Of a stretch of DNA of 64,000 nucleotides, positions 43,764 to 56,195 are shown piece after piece. The position numbers and the translations under genes were made by a program. Below the pieces are notes generated by a model. The model worked only from the letters and a program-made list of their open reading frames with translations. It did not search any database and was not told the DNA's origin. Numbering within the stretch: the stretch's first letter is position 1; the number at the start of each line of letters is the position of its first letter. Origin of the DNA: Linnemannia schmuckeri. Taxonomy: Eukaryota > Mortierellomycota > Mortierellomycetes > Mortierellales > Mortierellaceae. The stretch spans positions 4,030,001 through 4,094,000 of the forward strand of contig JANATG010000001.1 in assembly GCA_029449235.1 (NCBI GenBank), in the 5' to 3' direction.

Positions 43764-44096
43764 CCGTCGTTGTTGGTGGTAAGTGCGTTTAAGTTGTTTT
43801 TTTGTGTTGTTCGGAGAGGTAAAAAGATGTAGCGAGGAATGAGAACGACAAGTGTGAAGTGTGAAAGAATGCAATAAGAGTGTGTCATTGGCTCATTTTG
43901 GGGCTGAAGGAAAGAAAAAAAAAAAAGAGGAAGTGCTTGAAGTAAGAAAGAAGAAAGGCGTCAGAGAGGTAAAAAAAAAAAAGTGGAAAAAAAAAAGAGA
44001 AACCACAAGAGCATATTAGGTCACTGGCCACAATAGGGTGGGAAAGGGAAAAAGGGTGTCGACAGCCTCCTTGTAAGGACGCGCGCGAACGATGGT
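43764..44096. other. Intergenic, A-rich
   Basis: A 333-bp spacer between tandem minus-strand genes, with several A-runs (about 43915-43927, 43970-43981, 43988-43998). It holds the oligopeptidase promoter and VASt-gene 3' end; no gene is seen. Confidence 0.5.
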
Positions 44097-46887
44097 TTAT
44101 TTCTCTGCGCTTCTTTGCACAATCTGCAATAAATGTGTGAGGTCGTCCATCTCGCACCTCAGCATATCTGCTTGAACATGAAGAGGTAGTGAGTGCCGAT
44201 GCGTCGAAAACATCTGAAAAGATCCAATACCCCCATCATGGAAACACTCAGACCTGTCCAGCCAATGGCGGTATAGCGGATGCGTCATTGAAGGTCGTGC
44301 ATGGCGACTATTATGAATAACATTCGCCATTGAAGAAACTGTCCGAAACAGACACCACAGGTTCAGCACGGACATTACCATCACAATAGCAAGGACAAGC
44401 CATAAAGCCCTGCTACTTGCTTGAATAGGTGAGATCGGCTGCCTGGGCATTGTAGCATCAGTGTCGCTCTCCACCGTAGAAAGGATGTCTAGGCTAGCAC
44501 TCGTAACTGTCGATTCTTGAGCAGAACCATCTGCCTCAACTGTGCGTATCGATCCATCCATACTTGAGACGGCTGTCGAGGATTGGTTGTTGTCTTGAGG
44601 AGCTCCTTTGCTGCTGATGTCAGTATCACCTTGGATGTGGCTGTCGTGGCCGCGAGGTGATGTGCCTTGGTCCTTGGAGCTGGTGGCAATGATGGAAAGC
44701 GAATTGGTCAAAAACTCAACGGACGTCTGAACCATGCTCTTCCAAAAAAAACCAGCTGACCTATCCACGGTCATGAGCTTAGAGGAGCCGGCAAGGGTGA
44801 TATCATCTGCTGATGTGATGCTAGTAGTGGTGACGCTGGTGCTGATGGATTCTGCACCGAGGTCTGTTGAGGTGGTTGGAATTTGCGCAACTTTGGAAAT
44901 GTTCGGAAGGTTCTTCAAATATTGCTGAGCGAGGAGTGAATGCGCTGGACTGACGCCAGTGAAGCCTTGAGACGATGATCGTGTCATGACAGGTGCTGCC
45001 TCCAGAGACGTTGTAGTGTTGGAGATCGCCAAGTTGGCCGTTATGGAAGAATATTGCAACTGTTGGTTCGCTTGAGCACTGTCGGTAGTATTGGAGCGAG
45101 TGACTGAAGGTCGCACCACATGTGATTGCTGTAATAATGTCGGCTCCATGTCCATCAGCTGCCGAAGAAGCTCCTTATAGTATGAGCCACATCCCTGCAT
45201 TGCGCTAGCCTCGATCCTGCTGCCCCATAAAATCGACTTCTTGAACTTGACCTCCGCAAAACACCTGATCCTAGTCATTCCCGGTGACTCCAGTGTAAGG
45301 CAAACTTGATTGACGGTTGAAAACATATCGCCGTATAAAACGTTGGGCGTTGTCGATTCTGTGTGGATGCGTATGGAATGAGCGCTGTGTTCCAGGATAT
45401 CTTGCGTTTCATTACATAAGGTTGACGTTTTTGATACTAGCAAGAGAGGACCGTCTTGAGTGTTAGAATGGTACACATAACTCAAACAACACTGCATTCA
45501 AAGTGGCAAATGTTTCCAACTTACACATCGGAATCTTGAAGGTTACAGAGTAGTGAAGCTCTCGCCTCTTCGTTTCCCACTCACTTTTATCAGCGGTAGA
45601 GGTCTCGGGTCGCGAGTTTGTCCAAGGGGAGATCTCGATATGAAGCGAGGAATTCACAATAGCGTGTGCCTTCCTGACCAGATGATCCTCGTGGCCAAAT
45701 CCTTGAGACGAGTAGAGCCACTCAAAACACAAATCCAACGGCATCGGGACAACGGTGGACAGGATCGCATATCGATAGTGCTCGGTGCACCTGCAATTCG
45801 TGGGACCTGCACCGACATCCTTAGGTTCCAGCAGGTCTTGATTTTGGGAGCTATAGATCGCCAATGAATCGAATGCAGTGGAGGTACTCCTGACAGACGC
45901 TGATAGAGGCACGGAGACCGGAAGGATGCTTCCTTTGTTGCTTGAGATAGTCGTTGAGTGGTCGTCTTTTCGAGTATGAAGGGCATGACTTTGTGCAGAA
46001 CTTGATCCAGAAATGCCATGGATTGTCGACGAAGATCTGGACACTTTGGTCGTAGTCAACGATGGCGAAAGAAGAGATGGTGGAGGAGTTGGCGCCTTCC
46101 GCCATTGTTGCCTTAATGGCACCGATGAAGGCTGTGGCTGGATAGGAATGGGGGCCGAAAGCTCTTGGTTGTATAAAGTACGACTGAGAGTCTTGTTTTG
46201 CGAGGATGGAACAGGCAGGGTGAGGGTAGAGGTATGGGAGTCCGCGGAACCCCCTGAGCTTGAGCTTGATCGATGGTAGCTAATAGATTTCGATCGACCT
46301 GAAAGGAGTTGCTGCCCATGAAGAGCCCCAAAGAAGGAGCCAACGGATCCCTGGGAGTCATGGCGGCCTCTGGCAGCAGGAGCAAGTGTTTCATGGCAGC
46401 GAGAATGTCTGTCATTATCAAGTTTTGTATCTGTGATCCACTCAGGGAGCGAGTACGGGGGTGTTGCTAAATGCGGTTCAGCACTGCTGGGCGGACAGAC
46501 GAATGATCCTGGAAGGTCGGGCGAAACTAGAGCAAGCCGTTGTTTGATAGAGACAGATGGCACGGTGTCATTGGGGATAGGATGGGTATTGTGAATGTTA
46601 TCGGCGTCAGTCATGGGCCGCCACGAGGTCGAGAATGAGGGCGTTCTTCCCTTTAATCCCTTGAAAGATGGCAAAGTCGTTGATCGTTCCATAAGTCCCG
46701 AGCGGTCGCTGAAGGGGAGACTTGCAACGGAGGATTCGATATCTGTACACGACCATTGCAAAAGGTACAATTGATTAATATTCTTGATACTGCACGTCTT
46801 GTTCTTTTTGGTTGTCGCTCACATGTCGTCTAATGCTGACAATTGGTACTCACCACTGCTGCTCTCTTCATCATAAATTGTTTCCAT
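44097..46887 (-). CDS. VASt-domain protein with C-terminal transmembrane helix (LAM/GRAMD1-like)
   Basis: Three exons: 46887-46854, 46742-45525 and 45436-44097; in phase, about 863 residues. Residues 12-320 are Ser/Thr/Pro-rich and disordered-looking. A VASt (StAR-related lipid transfer) domain spans about 325-530: CRCTEHYRYAILSTVVP, ELHYSVTFKIPM at the exon 2/3 junction, then VNQVCLTLESPG and IRCFAEVKFKKS. It ends in a helix ILWGSRIEASAMQG to ELLRQLMD. A single transmembrane helix (about 762-784, LWLVLAIVMVMSVLNLWCLF) follows. LAM/Ysp and animal GRAMD1 (Aster) proteins carry VASt plus an ER anchor and move sterol at membrane contact sites. Unlike those, I see no GRAM/PH domain N-terminal to VASt. 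AATAAA overlaps the TAA stop. ER location and sterol role are inferred. Confidence 0.75.
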
Positions 46888-48071
46888 GCGTTCTTTCACG
46901 CTTGTGCTGATACAAAAAAAAAAAAAAAAAAAAAAAAGTTATTGACCAAGGGCGTGCTGACACATGTAATGAGATTTGTATGCTTAGGGTTTTACATGGC
47001 AAATACCCTGCGGGGGAACCGGAGGAAATGGGGGATGATTGGTTGTCGACGATGAAGAGAATAAAGAGGTATGCGGTCAATGAGAGTAGAGTGAATGGGA
47101 AGGGGATGGGTGGTGTGGTAGAGCCTTGGTGGAGGCAGTGAAAGCTATATAGGAGGACTTGGAAGGAAGTAAGGCGTATAAGGAGCAACTTTGCGGGTGA
47201 TGTGATATGAAGGAAGACGAGATGAAGACGGAAAGAGGGAGAGAGAAAAGGGAAGGAAAGGAGAGAACAAGGAAGAAGAGGATAAGATCGACGTCGAGAA
47301 GGATATATATACATGTGCGTTGATCCAGTCGTCTGACGACTGGATTGCTATCAGATAGATTGGCTTTGGGTTGGTGCCTGAAAAATGATCAGGCCACTTT
47401 TTTCTTTTTTTTGTTCCTTTGCACATACACATACACATACATATGCATACAAAAAACACACACCACTCTCAGATAATAAGAACAATAATAATGAAAAGCA
47501 ACACTGCTGCTCTGTACGCATGGTCCCCCTGCTTCCATCCCTCCATGGTCACGCTGTTGAGGTGCACACCACCACCTGCCATATCAAAAAGGGGGGGACC
47601 GACCGATTCTCTTTCATCTCTCTTCTTCCTGCACCACCCTTGGCACAGAAAAGGGTCCATGTCGTGGACAAGTCACGTGCGTGTACTTTTCATTTGAAAT
47701 GAAGATGGGCTCTTCTTGATCCCCTAATAACCAGCCAGACAGAGAGATAGAGACGGAGAGACAGAAAGAGTCAGAGACAGGCAGACAGACAGGGACAAAC
47801 AAAAAGTACAGGCGTTGAGTGCCTTCAATCCAACAGCCCCCATCAAACCCTTTTTCCCGCTCGTTTCTCCTCTGAACAGCCCCTCCATCCCTCCTTCCTT
47901 CTTTGCTGCATCCATCATCTCCTCCCCAATCCAACTACAACTACAACTACAGCTACAACTACAGCTACAACTACAGCTACAACTACAATAGAAACAACAA
48001 CAGCAACCTTCAACCTCCTTCGCCCATCCGACATCTCCCCTCCCATCTCTTTTCCCTCGTTTTAAAACACA
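46888..48071. promoter_or_regulatory. Long divergent intergenic, VASt gene / LIM-RhoGAP
   Basis: The longest divergent gap (1,184 bp). It contains a 24-A run (46914-46937), purine-rich GA tracts (about 47215-47285), CACATA repeats (about 47423-47450), a GACAGA-type microsatellite (about 47740-47800), and a CTACAA/CTACAG hexamer array (about 47934-47990) that is the leader just before the LIM-RhoGAP ATG. I find no convincing ORF. Its length suggests separate promoters. Confidence 0.5.
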
Positions 48072-51000
48072 ATGGAAGATCAAGACCCCGTCTGCCTTGG
48101 TTGTCACCGCTCCATTGAAGAAGGGAGTGTCGTCGCATTCGGCGAAGGTCTTTGGCATGTTCAATGGCAAGTTCTTCCTTCCCATGCTTTTCTCATTCTA
48201 CTTACTAGTCCACCGTTACTAAGTCAGCCGTAAGACGTCCTGTCGTCATCGGCAAAGACAGGCAGCGGATTGTAGTGATTCCCTGTGCTTGCTGACACAG
48301 GCTCTCCCTTGTTTCTACTTTTGTGTTCATTTAGCTTTCGTTGTGCAAAGTGTAAAAACAGGGTCGAGTGCGATAGCAACCTTCTCCTGTTATCCGATGG
48401 GAGTCCCATTTGCGAACAGTGCTCCTACAACTGCAACTCTTGCCGGCGACCCATCCTCGACGAAGCCATTATGACAGGTAAAGGCCGCAGGGTTGAGGCA
48501 CTCTTTCCTTTTCCTGTAATTGACTCTTGTTGACCCTTGCCTTATTTATCCTTCCTCGTATCGGTCAGGCGACGAAGCGTACCATGCAGACTGCTTCCGC
48601 TGCATCCAGTGCGAATCCAAGATTGACGATCTGGTCTTTGCAAAGACCTCCCAGGGAATTTACTGCATGAAGTGCCATCAGGAACGCAAGGAAGCGAAAC
48701 GCCTACGCGAAGAGCGGGAAAGGATGGAGCGAGCTGAGCGGATGATGGAGAAGCTACTTCCGACGATCCCAGAGTCTGAGGTAAGGAAGAAATATTGTCA
48801 AGCACGACGCCATTGTCTCGGTCTCAGTCAGTCCGAGGAACATTTTCTGTCCTGCAGAAATTTGCTGCCAAACTTTCTCTCCCACTGTCACTTTCTTAGC
48901 GAGCACCTATGTCTCTTTTCTCTCTCACACACACCACACTCTCTCTCGCTCTCTCCACCTTCTTGCTCTCCATCTTCTTTTCCTCATAGAAACGATCCCT
49001 AGAACCATTCCCGACAACGACTCATCCACCAGCCTCAATAGCTCACAACCATTTAAACTCTAGCACCGTCAACGAGATCACCAACAATCCCATATCGAAA
49101 GACTTTCCGCAGCAACAAGTACAACTACAGCATAATCAACAGCATCAACAACAACAGTATCAACAACACCAGCATTATAACCAGCATCATATCCAGCATA
49201 ATTCGAAACCCATTGACACACCCGTGGCGGATCAGTTGAGCCCAGACATGCCAAGGCTACCTTTCTATGGTCTACAATCTGACAAAACAACTCCACCAAA
49301 ACCCAACAAAATTGCCCCACCTTATGGTGATCACCGCTCAAAGGCCGATCCAGCCATACCTTCTGTTGATATCGGCCCGCCATTCCTGCCACCCTTGATC
49401 TTCGGATTAGACGATGCCTCTACGAGTAGTTTCGACCTTGGCGACATGTTGGGAGGTCCTGAATCGAAGACTAGCGATAAACAGGGATTCAACTCCGATC
49501 CTCCAACGCCTCCCGCAAAAGACGTAGAAGTTATTAGCTCACTGGGCATCAACTCGTTTCGCGCAAGCGTTAGCAAAGCTAGTTTACGCCTCAGCCTGCC
49601 TCCAAAAGCCTTGAACAACAACGTGCCAGTCTTGGAAACATCGCGGTCTTCCACCGACGGCCATGACATGACTTCACTGCTTAAGGAGACACCGTCATCC
49701 GATCACCTGAGTGACTCAATATTACTCCATCCCCAAAGCAATGCGGAGGTAATTATCACTTTATCTCACCACAGTTTACGTAAGTGATCTTACTTGCCTC
49801 CATTTCTAATTGCATTTGTGTTGTTGCGTTGGATAGGATCATACCATGATTCTGCAGGAGGCCGAGGCAATGATTCGAGAACTGCGAATAGAGTTGGCTA
49901 AGTATAATCCTATGAGTCCTTTACTCCATGGAACTACACAACAGGAATACGGGCTTTTGTTGGATAAAACGAGGAAACTGTCTCAGGAGCATGCTGAACT
50001 TGAGAAAACAATCCGTGATATGTATATCGAGAAAGACATGCTAGGGATGGATCTCGAAGCTATGAACAACGAGCTGAAGTAAGCGCTAGTGGAATCAGTT
50101 TGGTGTGTTGTTGACGTTCCTTTGTGGTGGCGTGAGTTTTAACATTACATATTTTACCTTGTTATGGTAAACTAGAGCAAAGGAGGAAGCATTGGCATCG
50201 GGAGACAACAAACTGCAGCCGACAACAGTACAGAACCCACGCCTGAGCACCAACCACGAGTTCATGAAGCAGGCATATCTTATGGAAGTAAAGGCTCTCC
50301 AGGAACAAAAGGATCGACTCCAGCGTGACATTCAGGTTTATGTCGATCAACGTGATAGCGTTCTTAACGAGATGCAGATCCTGAGTGTCAGAAACGCAGA
50401 GCTGTCGACTATCAACAATGATATGATGCGAGAAATGCAGGGACGAATGGATATCAAGCCGACAATAACTCCGCTTAACAACGGCATGCTCCAATCCTTC
50501 ACGGACAAGATCAGGCGGCAGCGTCAGATGAGCGGAGGAAACCAGTCGGACCTTAGAGGCGGGGCTCTTCTCGGCAGTGGCGAATCGACACATTCTCTCA
50601 CTTCTACTCTTTCCGACGATCAAACCAGAAATCGATTGGCCAACGATCCGACAATCTTGAAGACCAGAAAGGAGGATATGGTCGACGACAACGCTGAAGA
50701 AGGCACTTCTGCGCCGAAAAAGTTCAATTGGAAAAAGGGCACCACTAACACAGTCAAATCCGTCGGTGCGATGTTTGGCAAGTTGCTTGTCGAGGGGCCT
50801 AATTCGAGCTTAGAGGTCCCTCACGCCAAAGTGGGGCAGAGTCTCTCAGAATCAGGAAGTGTCAACAGTCTGTTGCTGCCACCCACCCGGACGCTTTCTA
50901 ATAGCAGTGAGACACGCTCGTTGAACGGAAGATCCATAGAACAGCACGCTTTCATTCAACACAACTTCGTGCGCCCAATACGATGCGATGCCTGCGATGA

Positions 51001-52495
51001 CAAGCTATGGGGTCGTGAATATAGATGTCGCAGTATGTATACGTTGTGTTCTCAAAGTCGTCAATAGGGCTACACTCGTTGCCAACTATGAACCTAAAGA
51101 TCTGACCCTTTTTTTTTCCTGCTGCAAATGCGACTTCAAATAGACTGCGCGTTCCATATTCACGGACGGTGTATGCATGATATTATTCCTGGATGCGTGG
51201 GCGCTAGCAAGGATTCGGATTCCTCCAGTTTTCGCGATATCACGCCTAGTGGAGGAAGTGGCTTCGGAGTTCCTCCGCCCCCGCCCGCCAAGCAGATTAT
51301 GTTTGGCAACGACCTCCTGGATCAACTGGGACTCGAGCAACGTTTGGTGCCATTAGTGGTGGAAAAGTGCATTGAAGCTGTAGACGAACGCGGTTTAGAG
51401 GTTGAGGGGATTTACAGGCGATCGGGAATGGCGGCTGAGGCTAGGCAGTTGGTGCAGATGTACGACATCGGCTTGCAGCCAGATTTAATGGACTCGGACA
51501 TTTACCAGGACATTTGTTCCATCACCTCGGTCCTCAAACAGTATCTCCGCAGTCTTCCTCAGCCGTTGATCCCGTACGACTTGTATGCCGAGTTCATGGA
51601 GGCTATTAGCCTACCCCAGAACAACGTCAAGATGCAGACATTCAAGGACCTAATGGATCGGATGCCAGTAGCTCATTATGCCACTCTGAAGGTTCTCTTG
51701 GAACATCTGAACCGTGTTACCCAAAGGGACAAAATCAACCTTATGAATGCCAAGAATTTATCTGTCGTATTTGGGCCAACTCTAATGAGAAACCCGGACC
51801 CGAGCAGAGAGATCATGGACATGACGTTCAAGAATCTTACCATCGAGTTCTTCATCGTTCATACAAGCGAGTTGTTTGCTCAGGATGCCCGGCCATCTAC
51901 AAGCGGCAGTGGTGGAAGCAACACTGGGCGGCTATCGTCAAGCAGCAATCATGAGCGACCCTCCACTAGCAGTTCAAGCATTTCCGCGTCGAATGGACCT
52001 TCAGCCAGTGGACGGGTCGGTCTGAATAGCACCGCAAACCAACCTAGCCCACCCCCAAGAAGAGTGCCGACGAACAGCCCCCAGGCGGGATCACCGCCTC
52101 TAAGCATATCGAGTCAACCATCATCCTTATCCTCTAGGTCCGTGGCCGGAGACACTGTCGCCATTTTAGCATCGGCATCAGGACAGCTGTTGCCACAGTC
52201 ACAGACTTCTCAGCCTTCACAACCACTTTTGCCGCAACCCCAGCCTTATCAGCCTGTCTCGCAGTATCGTCCGCAGCAACACCAGACACTGCAGCAGCTG
52301 CACCAAAAACAGCAGCAGTTGCAGTTGCAGCTTCAGCTACAACAAAAGCAACAGCAACAGCAACAGCAGCAACAAGAGCAACAAGAACTACAACAATCTC
52401 TCCCAACTGCCCCCTTCTCGACCAGCAATAACTATGTCCCTACCCCTCAACAGCAGCAGGCGAATCCTGAAGTTGACCTGACCCATTTTCCCTGA
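48072..52495 (+). CDS. Rho GTPase-activating protein: LIM-LIM, coiled coil, C1, RhoGAP
   Basis: Seven exons: 48072-48166, 48335-48477, 48569-48780, 48990-49748, 49837-50078, 50176-51032 and 51144-52495; in phase, about 1219 residues. Two LIM zinc fingers lie at about 8-125 (CLGCHRSIEEGSVVAF; CFRCAKCKNRVECDSN; CNSCRRPILDEAIMTGDEAY; CIQC…CMKCHQER). A Q/H/P-rich linker is followed by coiled coil at about 405-620. A C1-type zinc finger spans about 738-786 (HNFVRPIRCDACDDKLWGRE to CAFHIHGRCMHD, joined across intron 6). RhoGAP follows at about 830-1010 with the arginine finger in GIYRRSG and a NAKNLSVVFGPTLMRN core, then a disordered Ser/Gln-rich tail. This is the Rga1/Rga2 family plan, which turns off Cdc42/Rho at sites of polarised growth. 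Intron 1 is GC-AG (CAATG/GCAAGT), needed to complete the first LIM cysteine pair. Confidence 0.88.
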
Positions 52496-52803
52496 AACTC
52501 ACATAAAAGAACTCCCCTCGAAACCGCGTCTCCTTCCCATTTTTCTTTTGTTTTGGGTCTTTCCCTCCCCATCCCTGTTGGCCGTTGGCTCCATTGAGCA
52601 CTACCACCACCACTTCCACTACCACCGCCACCGCCACCACCGCTACCACTACTCCTATTATATCTTTCTTATTGTTTTTGACGACTTCTCATCCCTCTCT
52701 TTCCATCCTCCTGTTCCCTCGTTTTTTTCTTAACTTCAATATTCCACTACCACAATTGCCTGCCATCTATCCTTTACGCACGTCGCTGCCTACCAAATTC
52801 ACG
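52496..52803. other. Intergenic, CCA-repeat and CT-rich leader
   Basis: A 308-bp tandem spacer with a CCACCACC/ACCGCC trinucleotide tract (about 52598-52652) and a T/C-rich leader before the next ATG. No ORF of note. Confidence 0.55.
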
Positions 52804-55800
52804 ATGCAGTATCCCGTTGCACTCCAACTCCACAACTTTATCTCAGCCCCTTCTTCTCCGGAGCCCAACACTCCACTGCCTGAAAATACGGCCAAGGTCA
52901 TTAAAATCACTAACTGTCGCGTCTTAAGAGACCACAGGATTGTCGAAAAGGATGCCATTTGGATCCAAGACGGAAAGATTATCGACCCCCACAAGTTCTT
53001 CTGGTATCAGAAGCGACTCCCGGATGTGGTGCTTGATGCGGAAGGCCTGTTAGTTGTTCCTGGATTCATTGAGGCGCAGATTAATGGTAACAACGATCCT
53101 CCTGCTTTTTTACCCATTGTCCACTTCTCTTTCATTTCTCTCTTTCCTTTCTTTATCTTTCATTTCCTTCCCTTTCGCTTTTTTTCCTTATTTTTTTTTC
53201 TTGTTACGCCTCATGCGCCGCATCATTCTTCCGCCTGGCTTGGCATTGTTGTTGGTTATGTTTCGTTATCAGAAAAGATCATGCATGTTCTGTGGCCAAC
53301 GACTTGGGCAGGGAGAGACATCTCTTGCGTTGCATTGTTTCCCATGCCTCTTGTTATCAATTTTGCGATCTTTGATTTCTTGAGAGCATTGGAGTGTGTT
53401 TGCATGTTTGTGTGTGTTTTGTATGCTTCGTGTGTTTGGGAACTGAGGGAGAATTCGAGTTGAGCTGTATATTTATTTGCTCTTTTTACCGTCGTGCATG
53501 TTTGTTTACCTTCCTCTTCCTCCTTGTTCCCTCATGCGTCCATATTATCCCTTGGTTCTTCTTTTTCTTCTTTGAAGGTTGTTATCAAGATCAAATCTAA
53601 AAGATCATTTCGCCCACACACACACACACACACACACACACAAATCGTTCAAGCCAATAGCGCCTCTACCCTGTTCTGTTCCGTATCCTGACTGAAATAG
53701 CTGAAAGGCACACATCACACCACACTGCCCTGGCTAATGTGTTTTGCTTTTTCTCATTGAATAATTACGTATATCCAATTCATCTCTGTAGGCGCCTTCG
53801 GTGTGGACTTTTCGGTGCCTTCTGATCAAGAGACGTACGAGCGTGGCTTGACAAAAGTAAGCCGAGGACTGCTCAAGTACGGGACAACCTCCTATTGCCC
53901 CACAATTGTGTCCTCCAGTGCTGCGGTTTACCATCAGGTAAGATTTCCGATTGTCCTTCAAATTCAATACAGTCCAATCCCATTCAGTACTACTCAGTAC
54001 CTTTCATTTTAATTCAATTAGTCTATCCCGCTTTGCACATCTTAGGTCCTTCCACTTCTCAAACCAAGGCCTGGCTCATCCGATTTAGGTGCCAGCATCC
54101 TTGGTGCGCACGTGGAGGGTCCATTCATCAACGAGGCTCGAGTTGGAGCACACGAACTCAAGGTTCTTCAAGCCTCTGCCAAGAACGGATTCCAAGACTT
54201 TAAAGACGTTTACGGATTCGAAGGCGACACGCCTGAGGCACAAAGAAAGCTAAGCGAGGAGAATCTTCATTCTGTCAAGATTATTACTTGTGCGCCAGAA
54301 CTAAGCGGCGTGATGGAGAGTATCCCTGATCTCGTTAAAGCAGGAATCACAGTCTCCGTTGGTGAGTACCATGGACGCTGCATGGCCCCGCTTTAGCAGG
54401 ACTGAAATGAAACTGATAATATTCACTGATATATTTGGCACTGTTTAGGTCATTCAATGGCCAATACCTCTCAAGCCGAGAAGGCTGTCTTGCAAGGAGC
54501 AACATTCATTACGCATCTGTTCAACGCCATGCCTCAGTTCCATCATCGCGACCCCGGTGTTATCGGTCTTCTTGGATCCCGTTTGGATTTACCGCGACCC
54601 TACTACGGTCTTATTTGCGATGGGATACATGTTCACCCCAACTCTGTCAAAATTGCATATGATTCTCACCCAGAAGGAGTCATTCTTGTCACCGACGCGA
54701 TGTCTGCCATGGGCCTCTCGCCAGGGAACTATCAGCTCGGGAATATGGATGTCACCAAGGAACACGATCGCGTTGTTATTGAGGGTACCGATACTCTTGC
54801 TGGAAGGTAATGATGACACGCCTAGAGCGACGCAAATATATGGAGTGCATTTGAAAGAAAGGAGTAGTGAATATGTTCCGTTAATCAATCTGGACCAGCC
54901 TGTTCATCCCAACTTTTTACACCTCTTTATCGACTCAACGTTTTCCTCCACACCGCCTCCACAGCAAAACACCTGTACCGGAGACCTCTCACCATTGCAG
55001 TCCACACAGCTTGGCTCAGGACTCAGTGGAGCGACAAGAGATATTGGAAGAGCAGCGTCACGATTTCATAACCTTCGCGCCCAACGAAGGATCCCTTCCG
55101 ACACCGCCTGGATCAACTTCCTTATCGCCGCAAAAGATGGTCACCTCCGGCATCCCTTCGACGCTCGATCAACTCCCTTTGCCTTCATCTTTGAATAACT
55201 TCCTTCATGGCGTCATTGCTTCAAACTTCTGGAGCACTTTGTTCGTACACTCTGATGAATACGAGGAGCACGACGTGTACGATGATTGCGAGCACTACGA
55301 AGGATCGGAGCATAGGATGCGCATCATCAGCTTATCTGTTTCCGACACAGATGATAATGCTGATGACTGCGAGCAGGCACCATATATCGACACTACAAAG
55401 CCCCTTGGAGCTGCCGATGATTCGTTAATATCACAGCACTCGCAGCATTTGCAACACCTTGACATTCCATTCAGCCAACAGCCAACAGCAGCACTGAACA
55501 GCACAACTCCGCAGGGAATGAGTGGATGCAGCTGCCATCCGAGTAGCAGTGGCGACAACATTGAAAAGAACAAGCTCGCAGAGCCCCGACAGACATCACC
55601 TTCAAAGCTTACAGACGTTAACAATGACGGTGACCTCTGCTGTCCCTCTTCTAGTGTCATTACTCTGGATGCCTGCATGCGAAACTTTATTCAGTTCACC
55701 TCCTGTTCCTTGATTGAGGCGCTGGAAGCTGTGACACTACATCCAGCCGTTCTACTAGGCATCCAGGAGAGCAAGGGCGTGATAAAGCCTGGTGCCGATG

Positions 55801-55889
55801 CGGACTTGGTCTTCTTGTCGGACGATCTGTATGTAAAGCGGGTTTTTGTCGCTGGTGAGGAGGTGGACTTGAGCGCGATATATGTCTAA
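52804..55889 (+). CDS. NAG2: N-acetylglucosamine-6-phosphate deacetylase (with optional insertion)
   Basis: Exons 52804-53086, 53792-53937, 54046-54361 and 54449-54806, then a last exon starting either at 55001 (663 residues) or at 55655 (445 residues). Both last-exon choices are in phase and end at 55889. Amidohydrolase TIM-barrel motifs: VPGFIEAQINGAFGVDFS across intron 1, the metal Glu in GAHVEGPF, His in GHSMANTSQAEKA and in HLFNAMPQFHHRDPG, DGIHVHPNSVK, and the catalytic Asp in VTDAMSAMG. The enzyme deacetylates GlcNAc-6-P in the cytoplasm, feeding chitin and amino-sugar breakdown. The short form has normal family length. The long form inserts about 218 acidic, Ser/His-rich residues after TLAG. 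Intron 1 (705 nt, with a CA microsatellite) is far longer than others here. Confidence 0.88.
53614..53642. repeat. CA dinucleotide microsatellite in an intron
   Basis: About 14 CA units inside the unusually long first intron of the GlcNAc-6-P deacetylase gene. Confidence 0.9.
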
Positions 55890-55917
55890 GTAGGATTGCT
55901 GGTCGATCCTTTACTTT

Positions 55918-55948
<31 letters not shown>

Positions 55949-56195
55949 TCTTGCTCCTCTTTTCGTCCCTTTTCAATTACGCCCTTTTTTCCCATGACTT
56001 CCTTATCTTTCGACTTCATTGTCGCCATCTCCCTCTCTTTCTTTAATCTTTTTTCTTCCAAACAACAAGGTATACTTCTATTTATTTTTTTCCCCTTTGT
56101 CCTCTGTCGTTTGTCCTTTAACCTTTCTACTTTACCAGCCCGTCAACTAGTAACTGTAATAAATCGAAGAGCAAAAGAAATGATGCGTATCAGTC
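55890..56195. other. Intergenic, T-rich
   Basis: A 27-T run at 55921-55947, pyrimidine-rich sequence, and AATAAA at 56158-56163, a candidate poly(A) signal of the deacetylase gene. No gene. Confidence 0.5.

Noticed and set aside
53087..53463. Open frame continuing past deacetylase exon 1
   Set aside because: F/L-rich translation of a pyrimidine-rich intron; the conserved barrel continues only after the 53792 acceptor.
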